A DNA stretch of 64,000 bases from assembly GCA_037952775.1 (NCBI GenBank), contig JBANAY010000003.1, positions 620,001 to 684,000 on the forward strand, written 5' to 3'. The first letter of the stretch is position 1. Each line of letters starts with the position of its first letter. The notes under the pieces were generated by a model, which saw nothing but the letters and a program-made list of their open reading frames with translations, did no database searches and was not told where the DNA came from. Origin of the DNA: Clonostachys chloroleuca (Eukaryota; Ascomycota; Sordariomycetes; Hypocreales; Bionectriaceae). This document shows positions 22,461 to 34,309 of the stretch, in pieces. The translations under genes and the position numbers were made by a program.

Positions 22461-23823
22461 CTACCATTGTTGTCTTTGCACCTTGCTAGGATCTCGAGGC
22501 TCGTATCCGACTTCGATTCTCTGGTCCTTCTTGATACCCATGACCCTTCTAGGAGCAACGATGTTCTCCTCGCTGTCTCCTGCAGATGTATGCATATCGT
22601 CAAGCCTGATCGGAGGTCCCTTGATGTGATCTCGATTTCCCGACCGTGAAGACACCAACGCTTTTGAACCAGAGTAACCGCCGCTGCTGATGTCGCTAAA
22701 GCAGGGCACCTTCTTCAACAGAGGTCGAAGCGCAGTGAGTGCTGCAGCCAAAATACTAAGGCCGATTTCTAGAATAGAGCTGAATGCTTCGTTAGTCTTA
22801 CATACAAGTATCATGGTAGATCAATTCACTTACTAAATTGTTGCTTCCAGAGTCTTCTGGATGATACTAGCACTAGCAAGTCCTCCATCCGCTTGGATTC
22901 GGGTGACTTCGACAACGAATTTCAGTCGAATAATAGTCGCCACGGAACTCCTGTATTTAACTATTAGCCATGCAGCCGATGACTGTGGTCAAAGAAAGCC
23001 CTTACACTGCACCTAAACCTAGGAGGAACATGACAGTGATTTTCACTTTCATGCGTAGTTGAGCTTTGCGAAGCATGTACACAGGCAACAACTACAAATG
23101 GAAATGTTAGATTCGATTGTTTCATCCGACTAGAGTTTTGTCTTCTTACGCCATATAACCAGCTTGCAGCAACGTCCTGTGCCGACAGAGCAATTCCAGC
23201 ATTGCCAAGAACGGTAGAGGAGATGCAAGTCCCCTCTCCTACACCCCAAGCTACCGATAGTGGGCGGCATTGTAGCGCGTACAAGAGGGCAGTTGCGAAG
23301 CACCAGAGAGTGACGATGACCATCGAGATTATTAGGACTAGTCGGATATGCTTCAGGTCGGATCTGTCTGAGAGTCGATAGAGGACTAGAGCAACGCCGA
23401 GTTTCGATATGCCGGTCGTGAGAATGTAAACGATTTGGGCGATGGTGAAGAACTAATCGCAAAGCAATAACAACATTAGCACGCGACCATTCACATTTGA
23501 TACGGGATCTCAAGGGAGACTGACCTTTGCTGCTTTGATCAAGTCAAAACTAGGTTCCATGGTAGTTGCGCCAATGCCATTGTCGATCGCGACAAGCTCA
23601 AACGCAACAAAGATCACGAAGCCGATCTTCGCCTATTAGTTCATGGTAAAAGTCAACGTTGGGTCAAGGGCGGTCATCTTACAAAAGAGACGGCCATTGC
23701 AGTATCATCATATCCAACCGCGCTCTTTATCCCTCGAGCCCAAAAACGCAGCCCGACGGCGACGGCGTTCACCACCATGAAGGTGATGCCGATCGGGTAG
23801 TAGGCATCTCGCACACTACTCAT
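22461..23823 (-). CDS. rhodopsin-domain (Pth11-like) seven-TM membrane protein
   Basis: Six minus-strand exons (23823-23683, 23632-23525, 23452-23150, 23091-23006, 22950-22834, 22779-22461) encode 357 aa. All junctions keep frame and rebuild hydrophobic helices. The protein opens with YYPIGITFMVVNAVAVGLRFWAR and GYDDTAMAVSF, the standard opening of this fungal family. Further helices include FTIAQIVYILTTGISKLGVAL, LVLIISMVIVTLWCFATALLYALQC (with the conserved Cys), an SWLYG|LLPVYML block and SILEIGLSILAAALTALRPL. A hydrophilic tail of about 80 residues ends at 22461. Members include Pth11, a surface sensor needed for appressorium formation in Magnaporthe; most paralogues are uncharacterised. 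The small exons of 86 and 117 nt explain why the gene appears as scattered ORFs. An upstream in-frame start at 23937 is possible but MSSVRDAYYPIG fits the family better. Confidence 0.88.
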
Positions 23824-25423
23824 TTTTCGAGTGTTGACGGTCTTCTGGAGACCGATCGCGCGAATACTGGAGAACGGCAGTTGAATAGTTGGAGCATTGG
23901 AAGTTCTTGTATGCGTCCAACTGCCGAGCAGGGCCAACGGAAAACATTTTCAGACATGCGAAATGGGCAGAGATAGAACAGAAGATGGTTCTCTCCCATA
24001 GTGGCCATGTCAGGTTAGTCAGATGCAACTCTTTTCCACAAACTACACCCTTTACCATGCCTCCCCGGGATATAATGTTTCATGCAACATACTCCTGAGA
24101 ACGCCGACCCTGAATAGTTCTTTGGTTGACTCGTCTGACAGCCACCACAACTACCATGTAGTGCCCTGTTCATATAACTAGCCGAAAGCAGGCTAGATTA
24201 GAACCAGTGATAATCAGGGGCGTCTCAAGGAAGTGCCGTATACCGTATACAAGGTTAGTCCCCTGGGTGTTTCCCTTGCTAAGCCCAGGCTAAAGGCTAT
24301 ATCAACCCTCAGATAAGCCGAACCCTGGTGGCTGGGCGGCCTCATCACGAATTACCTCAGTAATGCAGAGTCCCGGGAGCGGAAAGTTGCTATACGCCAC
24401 CCCATGAAGCGAAAGCATGCAAAAAGTGCCCATCTCCTGATTTCATCGCTGAATTTTCAAGGCTGTGGAGGTTCCATCTCTCAAGCAGGAGCAGAACCAA
24501 ACCTTCGGGCCTACCCCTTGCCAGTGGCGTGTCGGGTTGGTACCCTGGCTCAATGAATACTAATAACGTTATCATTATATGGGGGAAACTGGCAGCACTT
24601 CCAATTGTACTCTGCTCTGCAGTTCCGAGAAGAATATATGTTGGTGGTCGAATCAGTTGACCTCTATTTGCCTCAAGGTGCGACGCTTTAGTTTTCCTAA
24701 AATTTAGCAACATCGCTTATTTCTGACGCGCGCGTATTCCTTCAAGACGGGTGATCAACCAGCATCAGTCACTAACGGAGGCGTAGCAACTTCCGAAATT
24801 GCCCTCGCCCGCGGGTTCCATTCAGCTAGCACACAGGACGGACAAAAGTGGCTCCATGGATGGAGACGGAACCCTCCCCGTGCATCAGCGGAGACCTTTC
24901 CAACGGTTTCTCCACCACCTAACCTCGTTTTGTGTTGTATTTGCCGTGAGGAGATAACTTCATCCCCTGGCCAAAGGGCAGTAGGATCGGCTAAGTAGGT
25001 AGCCTAAGTAGAATGCGCTGATTCCAGTACTTAGCGTTTCAAGAGACTGAACCGGGAGACTTTCCGATACGGCCATTCTCCCGTGGGACACTGTCCATTC
25101 GCAGTAAGTCTTCCACAATGGACTTAGTGCATTCTCTCTATTGAGCTAACTAGACATGTTTGCTGTCTGTTCACCCTTGACGAGACAAACATGTGGAAAC
25201 GTTTTCATATCCACATTCGATCATACTGTCTTCTTATCATATTAGCATAACGTGGACTAGTATGGGTATAAGTGGCCTAAGCGATAGTAATTCACATGGG
25301 TAGGAGGTCGTGCCTCCTGAGCTTGGGGTAAACAAAGATGGTATAAGGGGGAAGCACAATCGACCCTGCAAGATTGCACATTGGCTTCAACCTATACACA
25401 ATACTCCTAATTCTTGCGCGAAA
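23824..25423. other. intergenic between divergent genes
   Basis: 1.6 kb between the divergent rhodopsin-domain and CHK-like kinase genes. It holds a direct doublet CGTATAC-CGTATAC at 24237-24250 and an inverted repeat ACATGTTTG / CAAACATGT (25154-25162 and 25186-25194). No coding gene can be supported; ORFs at 23820-24098 and 24390-24713 show no domain. Confidence 0.55.
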
Positions 25424-26569
25424 ATGTCATTCATCAATGGTACGAACGGTGTCGAGGGCACTAACGGCGTCAATGGTGCAAGAGACGTGCTTCCGCTCCC
25501 TATGGTTCCGGAGGAAATCACTGTTGAATGGCTGGGAAAAGTCTTACAACAAAAGGTGAAGTCGATTGACATCACAAATAGCATCCTTGACGCTACAGCT
25601 AGCAAGATCTTCGTCACCATCACCTACGAAGATGAGAATGACAGCACTCCAAAGCCAACCTATGTCTGCCTCAAGGGCGGATTCAATCCAGCTATGCTAA
25701 ACCTGGAAGGCTACAGCGACATTTTGAAGTTGATGTACTCTCGGGAGGTCAAGTTCTTCAACCTCGTCGCCCCAAAGCTCAGTAATATCTCCCTCCCCAA
25801 ACTGTGGTGGGCTGGGGAAAACCCAGTTCAGGGTCAAGCCATTGTTATTATGGATGATCTCAGCAAGGAACATACTTTCGGCGACCCTGTTGATGACTGG
25901 TCTGTTGACCGTGTCCGATCTGGCCTTGAGCAGCTCGCTGGTCTCCACGCTGGGACTTGGGGTTCAACCATCAGCGGAGAGAACTCGTGGCTAACTCCTG
26001 CATACGAGCATGTCATGATCGGTCTTACAATGAACTGGGAGGCTATGGTACTTGGCGATGACCGCCCGCCCATTCCAGAAAGCATCAGAGTTCGGGAACG
26101 TACGGTTGCCGCCATGAAGAAGCATTTCGCAACCAAAAACCCCAAATACGTCGCCGTCCTTCACGGCGACCCTCACTCAGGCAACACCTTCCTTGACAAG
26201 GCGGGCAAACCATACTTCCTCGACTGGCAAACCAACCATATCGGGTGTGCCTTCCATGATGTTACGTACTTCATGATTGGCGCTTTGTCTGTGGAGGAAC
26301 GCAGAGCTCACGAAGTTGAGTTGTTCAGCCATTATCTTCAAGCTCTGGCTAAGGCTGGAGGCCCTAGCCTCTCGGTTGAGGATGAGGAGTTGATGAAGGA
26401 ATACAAGAAGTCTACCATGTGCGGAATGGGATGGATCCTCACCCCGTACCAGATGCAGCGGAAGGACCGTGTGTGGGCCATGTGCGCGCGGTATACGGCC
26501 GCTATGGAGGAGCACAAAGTGATTGAACTCGTTGAGTCGCTTCCAGAGCCCTCCGAGCAGCAGATGTAA
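25424..26569 (+). CDS. CHK/EcKL-like small-molecule kinase (APH fold)
   Basis: A single exon encoding 381 aa. The N-terminus has an Asn-Gly-rich stretch (NGTNGVEGTNGVNGA, residues 6-19) of a kind often seen at the start of fungal metabolic enzymes. The kinase core includes LKGGFNP (beta strand with the ATP-lysine), SREVKFFNLVAPKL, IVIMDDL (hinge), a catalytic loop HGDPHSGN at residues 247-254 and a metal-binding LDWQ at 266-269. This is the aminoglycoside phosphotransferase/choline kinase-like superfamily; the CHK/ecdysteroid kinase-like group is the nearest recognisable branch. It probably phosphorylates a hydroxyl on a small molecule, substrate unknown. All key catalytic residues are present. 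The ATG at 25424 has purines at -3 (aaaATGt); the longer frame to 25310 begins with GTG and is not used. Confidence 0.88.
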   Translation: MSFINGTNGVEGTNGVNGARDVLPLPMVPEEITVEWLGKVLQQKVKSIDITNSILDATASKIFVTITYEDENDSTPKPTYVCLKGGFNPAMLNLEGYSDILKLMYSREVKFFNLVAPKLSNISLPKLWWAGENPVQGQAIVIMDDLSKEHTFGDPVDDWSVDRVRSGLEQLAGLHAGTWGSTISGENSWLTPAYEHVMIGLTMNWEAMVLGDDRPPIPESIRVRERTVAAMKKHFATKNPKYVAVLHGDPHSGNTFLDKAGKPYFLDWQTNHIGCAFHDVTYFMIGALSVEERRAHEVELFSHYLQALAKAGGPSLSVEDEELMKEYKKSTMCGMGWILTPYQMQRKDRVWAMCARYTAAMEEHKVIELVESLPEPSEQQM

Positions 26570-28308
26570 AGTCACCATTTATACCATAGCTAAATACACC
26601 GGGCAAGTAGCAATTAAATCGTCCGTATATGTCTAAATCTGTTTCCCGTCACACCTCTTGCGGTGATTGATAATCCTCTAAATCCTCGCCACTCTCGTGC
26701 GGCGAGATTGAATCAAACTAGAAGTTCTCTCGGTCACGATATCATGTAGTGCACGCGGACCTAGTATCATCGGGGCGCTATGACAGCGGGAAATTATTGC
26801 TTGAACTTGTCCATGAATAATAACATTTTTACTCTTTCGTCTCAAAGAGTTGTGATCTCTTCAGTCATCAAAATTATATATTGTGTGATCTTTTTTGTTT
26901 TTTACCAGAATATGGTATATAAGCAAATTTTTCATACGATGACTAACTGGGCATTCTAATCATACAATGCAGAGTAAGGTACTGTTCATTAGACACCCCA
27001 ACCTCCCAAACGCTTGACATAATTATCAAAATACCTTTACGTATATATGAACTTTATGGTTGTGCGATTGCGTGTCCTCAGAGAGCCTCAGGTAGTTGAG
27101 TGGTTCAAATTGTCTAGGGTAAGTGGACTGGCTGCGGAAAGATTCCGGTTATAAGTGGGAAAAGGACTTCGGAAATCTCGCAATTTTGTCCACGTTTGTG
27201 TCCTGATCCGAGGCTACAGTCTTCTCGTCGTCCGGCTAAACATCCATGCTGTCAACCTTTATCCCGTCGTCTAGCACTACATATTAATAAGCAGCAGCTT
27301 GTAGCTGACCCCTCCTCTCTTCAGAAACCAATCGTGTTGAGGCGAGAGCAAACTCGCCCAGATAAGGTGGACAGACCTCGTGCTAGTAAACTGAGAGAGA
27401 CTACCATTACAAAACTACAAGCACAATGGAAACTGATCGCAAGCCATACTCAAACATAACGGGCCCATCTTCAAGACTATCAGCGTTAGTTTCGACGGTT
27501 GGAACAAATAACTAATCGGAACTAAACCTTCCCTCCAAGTTTTGGAGCCTTCATCTTTAGTATTAATCATACCAACAGTCGCATAGACAATTGGTCTCCA
27601 ACAATGTGCACTCCCCCTACCAGAGCCAAGTTAATGCTCCGCCTGCCTGGCGACTTAGCCAAATAAAAACTCTTCATGGAACCTTGTTGTTGTTATCAAC
27701 CCTTTGATTGGGTGTCAGAGGCATTCTGGCCCTTGATCTATACCCTGTGTTCATCTCACCTTCAGGATCAAAAGATTGCTGGTGAAAGAACAGTTATTTC
27801 AGCTCTAATCTTCTGTGTGTAGCTACTCAGAGCTTCACAACTACTCTGAAAGAGTCTTTTAGAATTTGTAGCCTATTGGACTCCCTTGCTACGTCGTGTT
27901 TGGAGAAGGTATCAATCCCATCATAGCGAGATTACATCTGAGAGCCTCACCACACATGCCATACTCTACAAGGCGTTCGCTTAACGCGCCTGACATTGGT
28001 CATACAACATGGAGTCATCAACTGATTTCTTAGAAGTTGGTTGAACACATAACAAGGTCACGGGTCGATTTATTAATTAACCGATATTCACAATTCGAAA
28101 AACCTTGAATACTTTCGTGTCACCCTACCGTTCAAAAGCACTTTTTGGAATGTTTGATCAGTGTACTGCTAGGTATGTAACAGAGTCTCATTTGTTTCAG
28201 TGTCAAGATGTTCTCAGCTTCGTTGGTGGGCCTCACAGCACATGGCAGTTTACCAGAGCACTGTCTATGAACGGCTGTATCTTAACGCCAACTCCACGAT
28301 GACTCAAT
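26570..28308. other. gene-poor AT-rich stretch
   Basis: 1.7 kb between two convergent genes, AT-rich at 26800-27060. An ORF at 27196-27459 encodes 87 basic residues with no recognisable domain. Nothing else can be supported. Confidence 0.5.
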
Positions 28309-29163
28309 TCAGGAAGAGAATGCCTTGACAATAAAATCCTCAGCCGGCTCGATCCATTCGGGGAAGGAGTATGTGATATGGCCGTAGGGGCATGTCGTTC
28401 CGGACTTGTCGCATGCCTGATATGATCAATTAGTATCTGGCTCTGTGCCCGTCAAGTCAGATGGAGTTTGTCCTTACAAAGTCTCCTGTCGCGCAGTTTT
28501 CCAAAAGCTTCGCCTCCAGCTCTGCTGGAATCTCCGAGTCTATTTCTGGATCTCCAAACAGGACAATTGACTTGACCTTGCCGAACAGCGATTCTGAGAG
28601 GTTGCCGATCGCGTTGCGCATTACCATGGCTCCTTGGGAGTATCCTACCAATGAGAAGGTTTGATCAGGGCAAACTTGTGACTGGCTTTCGATTCGGTTG
28701 ATAACGTCAAGGCCGCCTTGAGCGACTCCATTGGCAAAGTCGGAGCTTGCCGGGTACTTCAATTAATTGGCCAATCGTCAGCTTGTATCTATTGCGCAGC
28801 TCTTATGGATGGGTGCGAACCTGAACTGGATACCCCCGACTGCCTGGAAGGGTTTCAGTCACGTTTCCGATGAGAGGGTCTCCGATACGATAACCAAACT
28901 TGCCAATCTCGGAAGTTCCGCGAGCTTGATATACTTCAGTATAATGTTTCTAGCATCGAACAAAGGCGCTCGGTGGCAGCCGCTCAATACTCACCAGCGA
29001 GAATCTCGAAATCAGAGCATCCACTTGGTATGTCTTCTGGGCGGATTGGGACCGGAGTTCCGAACGTTGGCTCGTTGGGATCTGTGCCAGGATTAGGAGG
29101 ACACTCTTGTCCCAGAGTCAACAGGGCGAAGAGAAGAATGGAGCTGGCAACATGAGGAACCAT
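28309..29163 (-). CDS. secreted cutinase (CE5 family serine esterase)
   Basis: Four minus-strand exons (29163-28995, 28924-28821, 28756-28478, 28416-28309) encode 219 aa, the usual cutinase size. A signal peptide (MVPHVASSILLFALLTLG) leads into a Pro-rich linker. The core has CSDFEILAARGTSE, where the intron falls just before the RGTSE oxyanion region; the nucleophile elbow GYSQG (Ser131); FGDPE; the catalytic Asp in ATGDF (Asp183); and His197 in CPYGHITY. Cysteines flank these sites as in CE5 enzymes. The enzyme hydrolyses cutin polyester or acetylated xylan; the two CE5 activities cannot be separated here. It is consistent with a plant-surface lifestyle. The triad appears complete, so it is probably functional. 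A TATATAAG element lies about 90 bp upstream of the ATG. Confidence 0.93.
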
Positions 29164-30295
29164 GGTGAAGAAGTAAAGTTTCAGGGCTCGACGATAGTAA
29201 GGACGGTCCAGTTTTCGAGAGATGACATTTCATCGTGCGATATACCTCTCTTCTTATATACCTGCCATGTTTTACCATCTCCACAATGTTAATTTAACCG
29301 TGCAGGCGTGTCTCATGACATACGCCAAGTCACACAAATCATCCCGGACGGTGGAGTAAATGACTTCCCCGGTTTAGGTATGTCAAAGACCGTCGAGTTC
29401 GATCGTCGTTCAGTTTTGGCGTTGCATTGCCGGCTTTGGTGTCACATTGGGCGAAGTGGATATATAGACCAGCTCTTTTATAGCTAGAAGCCCCGCTGAT
29501 TCCCATAAGTTCATGAACAGTCTATTCGGGCCTACTCGGATCTGGATAATGTCCTTTGTCTGTTTCTTTATAGAATGTGTGCTGGTGATGGGGAGCATTT
29601 GACTAATTTAGCCAGGAAGGAAATGCTACGCCCAAGGATGTTTCCGTGGAAAACAATAGGCCGAGGTCACCCGGGCGGGGAACTGGCTGACTGGATCCTC
29701 CGTACTCTGTGACATCGAGATGCGGTCAACATAGTGGGAACTATTCTCTCATCAGATGAAACGCGATGAAACAATTGTAAAAAGCCGCATCCATGACTGA
29801 GGAGAACTGACATCTTTGACCACTGACATCTTGATAAGCAAAAACTCGACTAGATACCTGATGGCGATAGGTTCATATCTGTCTCTTGTCATGTAACGCA
29901 TCCGCTCCACAAGGAACATTCATTCCTTAAACCCTAAGTAGCATCACCAAACACCATAATTAAGCGGATCTTAGGGCTATAAATTAATACCAGGCCGAGT
30001 CTTATCTGACAATGCAAGCAGGGAGCAAATTGAAAATATAATGTATAAGATGAACTTCATATTTCACTTTTTATCGCTATCAGGGTAGTAACTAATATTT
30101 GAATAATTTTTAGCAAGGCTCTGCATGTTCTTGATCCGTTATGCCAGGAAGTCTAGCAGGCTATCATTACTACTCTGATGTGCTAAATCATCAGCACTCA
30201 CAAAGTCATTGAGGGTTCTGAAGAAGAATAAGGGAAACAGGATGCGATTATTCGGCCCCCGGAACCTCCCACCACTTCTCCTATGGACCCTTCTC
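29164..30295. other. intergenic, cutinase promoter side
   Basis: 1.1 kb carrying the cutinase promoter and the 3' flank of the F-box gene. AT-rich toward 30000-30120. No coding sequence is supportable. Confidence 0.55.
29253..29260 (-). promoter_or_regulatory. TATA box of cutinase gene
   Basis: TATATAAG on the minus strand, about 90 bp upstream of the cutinase ATG, at a plausible core-promoter distance. Confidence 0.5.
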
Positions 30296-31309
30296 CTATG
30301 GATGTGCAATATCATCCAGCCATTCCACAATGTGTTCATCTGCCTTGGCACCCTCGAAAGGAACTTCCAGTCTGCTCCACGTAATGTCCGGCGTGTCGAA
30401 GTGTCTTCTCCATCCAACTGATTGCTTAATGACACAAGGGCCCCGTAGAGCCTGCGCAGCAAATGTCCTAATAGCTTCTTCGGGTATCGTGCTTTCGTCG
30501 AGAAGGATCTCGCGGAGGTTGGATCGCGGAAGGTGTTCTGGCCAGTCGAACCCATCGTCGTGATTCTGTGGCGTCTCCAGACATCGGAGGGTGGGAAGTG
30601 CGATGAATGGGGCGATTGAATCCAGATCCAGCCCGTAGTAGCAGTTGAACACGTCCCCCTTGAGGTGTTGCAGACGAGCAAAAGGTCGTCCGCCACGGAG
30701 CGGCGTGTCTGGGCGACGATGGACCCGGTCCGCAAGCCTCACCAGCCATGGTGCCTCCTCAATACCGCCCCAGCATGCAGCAGTGAGTGTGAGGACCCGA
30801 AGGTTGGGGAGACGACACATGAGAATAGCCAAGAGAGCCGATTGTTCAAGCCTCTCGACATCATCGAAAAAGTCGTGTTGGTATTCTGGGTGCTCTTTAA
30901 TATCGAACCAGTCGGAAAAGGTCGTCCATGCTGCTTGTCTGATGAGCGAAATATCGGTCATAGACACGATGCCATCTTTTGTCTTTTCTTCATAGATTTC
31001 CAAAAAGCGGTTTAGGTCAAAGCCACTTTGTTCAATCTGTGTATCGAGCTCTCCAACGTAAGATGCGAAGAACGGGTCGCGAAGAACTCTCAGTAGTGGT
31101 CGAAGCCAGGGTATCGCTTCATCCTGGACGTAATCATCTGCTCTGAATTTAGAGGCCTGGCGATAGGATATGCGCTCCTTTTTCAGGCAATTCTGGGCGA
31201 CTGCATGAAAGTAGTGAGAGGCAAGGTTCGCTGCCTCCAAGTCGGGGAGCGAAAGGTAGGAGAGGATCGAGTTCCAGAGTTCCAGAGGTAGCACTGCATA
31301 TGTCGTCAT
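30296..31309 (-). CDS. F-box domain protein
   Basis: A single exon of 337 codons plus stop. The N-terminus carries an F-box: AVLPLELWNSILSYLSLPDLEAANLAS, the L-P-x-E-L/W pattern with alternating leucines that binds Skp1 in SCF ubiquitin ligases. The remaining ~280 residues contain leucine-rich segments (LPNLRVLTLTAACWGG, LPTLRCLETP, SNLREILLDESTIPEEA) that resemble irregular LRRs, the usual substrate-binding part of such proteins. The target is unknown; fungi carry dozens of these genes. An in-frame ATG at 31357 would add 16 residues; the ATG at 31309 is chosen because it has A at -3 and directly precedes the F-box. A long overlapping ORF in another frame (30139-30735) is a shadow. Confidence 0.83.
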   Translation of the reverse strand: MTTYAVLPLELWNSILSYLSLPDLEAANLASHYFHAVAQNCLKKERISYRQASKFRADDYVQDEAIPWLRPLLRVLRDPFFASYVGELDTQIEQSGFDLNRFLEIYEEKTKDGIVSMTDISLIRQAAWTTFSDWFDIKEHPEYQHDFFDDVERLEQSALLAILMCRLPNLRVLTLTAACWGGIEEAPWLVRLADRVHRRPDTPLRGGRPFARLQHLKGDVFNCYYGLDLDSIAPFIALPTLRCLETPQNHDDGFDWPEHLPRSNLREILLDESTIPEEAIRTFAAQALRGPCVIKQSVGWRRHFDTPDITWSRLEVPFEGAKADEHIVEWLDDIAHP

Positions 31310-32863
31310 TTTGATAGATGTTGGTTCAGTTATGAGTTGGAAGGAAGCTTGTAACATATCTCAAGCACTTGGAAGCAGAAGAGTTGACTCATTGAGGAGA
31401 TGACGATGGGGACTAGAAGTGAGATGAGAGTGGCTGTGTGAGCCTAAAATTAGAGTAGCAGTATATCAAGGGCTACCCACCTCCACTTTAACACAAAATC
31501 AGATAGGCATGCAGTAAGCTGATACGATTTTCTTCTATCAAAAGGAATTTTCCACATTCATCATTTACTTATTTTCAGGTATTAACGCACTGGAACTGCT
31601 ACTTATATGATTACCTAAGTACAAAGACAAATGACATACGTGATTCTATATAAATCGTGTTTTGTTGTAGTGGCTCTCCTATCAATAGAGAAAGACAGGA
31701 ACCGCTTATAGCCCCATTGGATATAATGAAATGGAAGAATAAGGAATAACGCTTGCACCCGCCCCGACTAGATTGCAGCCAGCTTGCTTTTCATGTTTTC
31801 CAGTTTTGTACAATTTGGCTATCTTCACATAGAGTCTCTGTTCGTAGATCATGGGCCGTTAGGTTCCTGATTCTTTTACTATGGGAAAATAGCAGACCTC
31901 GGTTTCAAATCTGTGCTGGCGAGCTCATGTAATTAACTGAAGAGATAGGCATGTTGAAGTGCTGTGGTGGTCCGCTTTCTGCGTGGATCGAGCAATCAGC
32001 ACAGAATTGGGCCTCAATCCTGCTTATTCTGGTTTAAGCCCGTGCATTGACTACCCATGTTCCAACAGCCTAACGAAAGAGGAAAGGGAGGAGTTCTACG
32101 ATGCGGACCTGCTAACAGCACAGGTCAGGCTTTGCTAGATAAAACTGTCTGTAGCCGATACCGTAAGTCAGCTGAAGGCTAGAGATATTGCTAGGCCATA
32201 CCGGATTTTGGCTGATTGTCTACAACAAGAAAGGACCTGATTGCTCGGAGTACTAACCCCTCCGTCTGTCCGTCTTCTACTAGCACCCGCTGTCGATCCT
32301 GTTTCCATGACGAAATACTGAATCTGGACCTGGTATTTATAATCAGTGAAATAATGCGATTACTGGGCGCAGTCGCAGGATGCCGGACTCTGAACTGTCC
32401 GCGAATGCGCTCGAATTCTGCGCTATTTCCTACCTACTCCCGCCTCACGGGGGTTGAATAAGCGGAAGGCGCAAATCAGCTAGATGCGGGACTCCGTGTT
32501 CTTAACAGTCCGAGCGGTCATTTCCCAACTGAGCTTAGCCGATTCGGACCAGTCCTCTTGTACAGCTTGCTAGGCTATGACTAATCGCGGAGATTCTTGG
32601 GCAACAAGGCCGATGAGCGCCTGGTGCATGTAAATGCCCCAATTGGGCCAAAGTAACTGCGGTGCGAAGGCCTATGTTCTATGCCGATTGCGCCTACAGA
32701 TAGTAACCAAGCCTCCAGAATGAGACGGGGAAACCATCGTGAGAAGTATATAAAGGCTAATCCGCAATGGAATTTGATGTGCATCAGACTTCGCAATCAT
32801 CAGCGTCAAGTACCACCACCAAGTCTAAAGACTATACGCAGCCTTCAAACCTAACTCATCACA
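31310..32863. other. intergenic between divergent genes
   Basis: 1.55 kb between the F-box gene and the SDR. The last 350 bases hold candidate regulator sites: GTCCGA at 32508-32513 and TCGGAC at 32544-32549. The SDR TATA box is near 32747. No other gene can be supported. Confidence 0.55.
32747..32754 (+). promoter_or_regulatory. TATA box of SDR gene
   Basis: TATATAAA about 110 bp upstream of the SDR start codon at 32864. Confidence 0.55.
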
Positions 32864-33825
32864 ATGGGTACCAATACCAATGTCCTCATCTCTGGCGCCA
32901 GTCGAGGTCAGTGTACTTACAGCTCTCGCTACCACCTCTCTTTCGTGGCTTGACAACCCATTGGCTCTTGAATCTCACAGAAATGGCAGGTATCGGCAAA
33001 GGGTTCCTCGAGCACTACCTCCGCCGACCACACCACACTGTCATCGCTGCTCTGCGTGACATTACCAGCCCCAACGCCAAAGCACTCCTTGAACTACCAG
33101 CCGGCAAGGGCAGCAGAGTCATCCTCGTCAAGATCGAAGCCACCTCCACAACCGATTCCTTCGACGCCGCAAACGAGCTCGAGGCCCAAGGCATTACTAA
33201 GCTAGACGTCATCATCGCCAACGCCGCCATTGTCGGCAACCAAGGTCCTGTCGAATCCATCGATCCCAAGGCTGTGGCCGACGTGTATGTCATCAACGCA
33301 GCCGGTCCGGCGCTTCTCTTCATGGGCCTGAAGTCTCTTCTGGAGAGGGCCGAGAACCCGAAGTGGATGGCAATGAGCTCGGCCGTTGCTTCAATTGAGG
33401 ACTATCAGAAGTATATGTTCTTCAAGATGTTCCCGTATAATGCTTCCAAGGCAGCTTTGAACCATTTCACAAAGACAATTCACGCGGAGTATGAGAACAT
33501 TATTGCGTTTGCTGTCTCTCCTGGGTAAGTGATCCCGCGCGAAAGCAGAGTGTCTTACAGGATTGCGCTGACGATGCCACTGTACCTTCAGCTTTGTCGA
33601 GACGGAGATGGGAAAGAATGCAGTAAAGGCTTACAAGATGGAGAACCCTCAATTCTCGGATCTTGATGAAGTGGTGAAGGAAATTATTGAACGGGTAAGC
33701 ACGTGCTTTGTTTCTTGCTTCGCGTGCGGCGTAGGCTGACGATAGTTGGTTAGATCGACACGGCCACCAGGGACAATTACTCTGGACGTTTCGTCCACGC
33801 GGATGGAACTCCGATTCCGTGGTAA
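32864..33825 (+). CDS. short-chain dehydrogenase/reductase (NorA-like)
   Basis: Four exons (32864-32906, 32990-33524, 33592-33694, 33754-33825) encode 250 aa. The first intron interrupts the NAD(P)-binding loop; splicing rebuilds LISGASRGIGKGF (G-x3-G-x-G). IIANAAIVGNQG is the NAG-type structural motif, MAMSSAVAS contains the catalytic Ser, and YNASK supplies the Tyr-x3-Lys pair. VSPGFVETEMG across the second junction is the standard block after the active site. Size and motifs match classical SDRs of the kind often named norsolorinic acid ketoreductase in Fusarium and Aspergillus annotations; that name implies a reaction that cannot be shown here. It would reduce a ketone or oxidise an alcohol with NAD(P)H. 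An NmrA-like reductase follows on the same strand and both promoters share TCCGA-type sites. Confidence 0.92.
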
Positions 33826-34309
33826 CCATGCGCCGAGCATTTGCTGTCATTCTTCGGCTTTGTCTTAAATGATAGCATTGTAGAATGTGCTTTAGCTTCT
33901 TGGCTTGCCTTTGAGCGCCACAATTGACTATTTCCTTGCTCTGTGCATCTATGGAACTCTGTGTGAGAGGTGCGACTGTAGATCCGAACCCGAACTTGCT
34001 TGCCTTTCAGAATTATGCTTTTCGTCCATTGCTGGATGGTCTGCTAAGTTTTCCATGCTCCCCCATCCAGTTGGCAGATTTATTTACTGCTCTGGCGTAG
34101 GCCACCCTTCCATAATGCCTACCCTCTGCCTGCCACCTTCAACAGGGGCTTGGTTCCTATTCTCAGAGCCCCCATGACCGTCGTTGTCAAAAATATTCTC
34201 AGTATCAGACTCGTTAGAATATTCTGAGTCTGGATCGGAGTATTCTGAGTCAGAATCGGGAGATAACCGCGTAGTGGGAGCTATACTGCAGTCTTGCTGT
34301 GATTTCAAA

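Noticed and set aside
27196..27459. Basic 87-codon ORF
   Set aside because: No recognisable domain and no flanking promoter or splice signals.
30139..30735. 198-codon minus-strand ORF overlapping the F-box gene
   Set aside because: Different frame from the F-box protein, Arg/Ser-rich composition typical of a shadow ORF.
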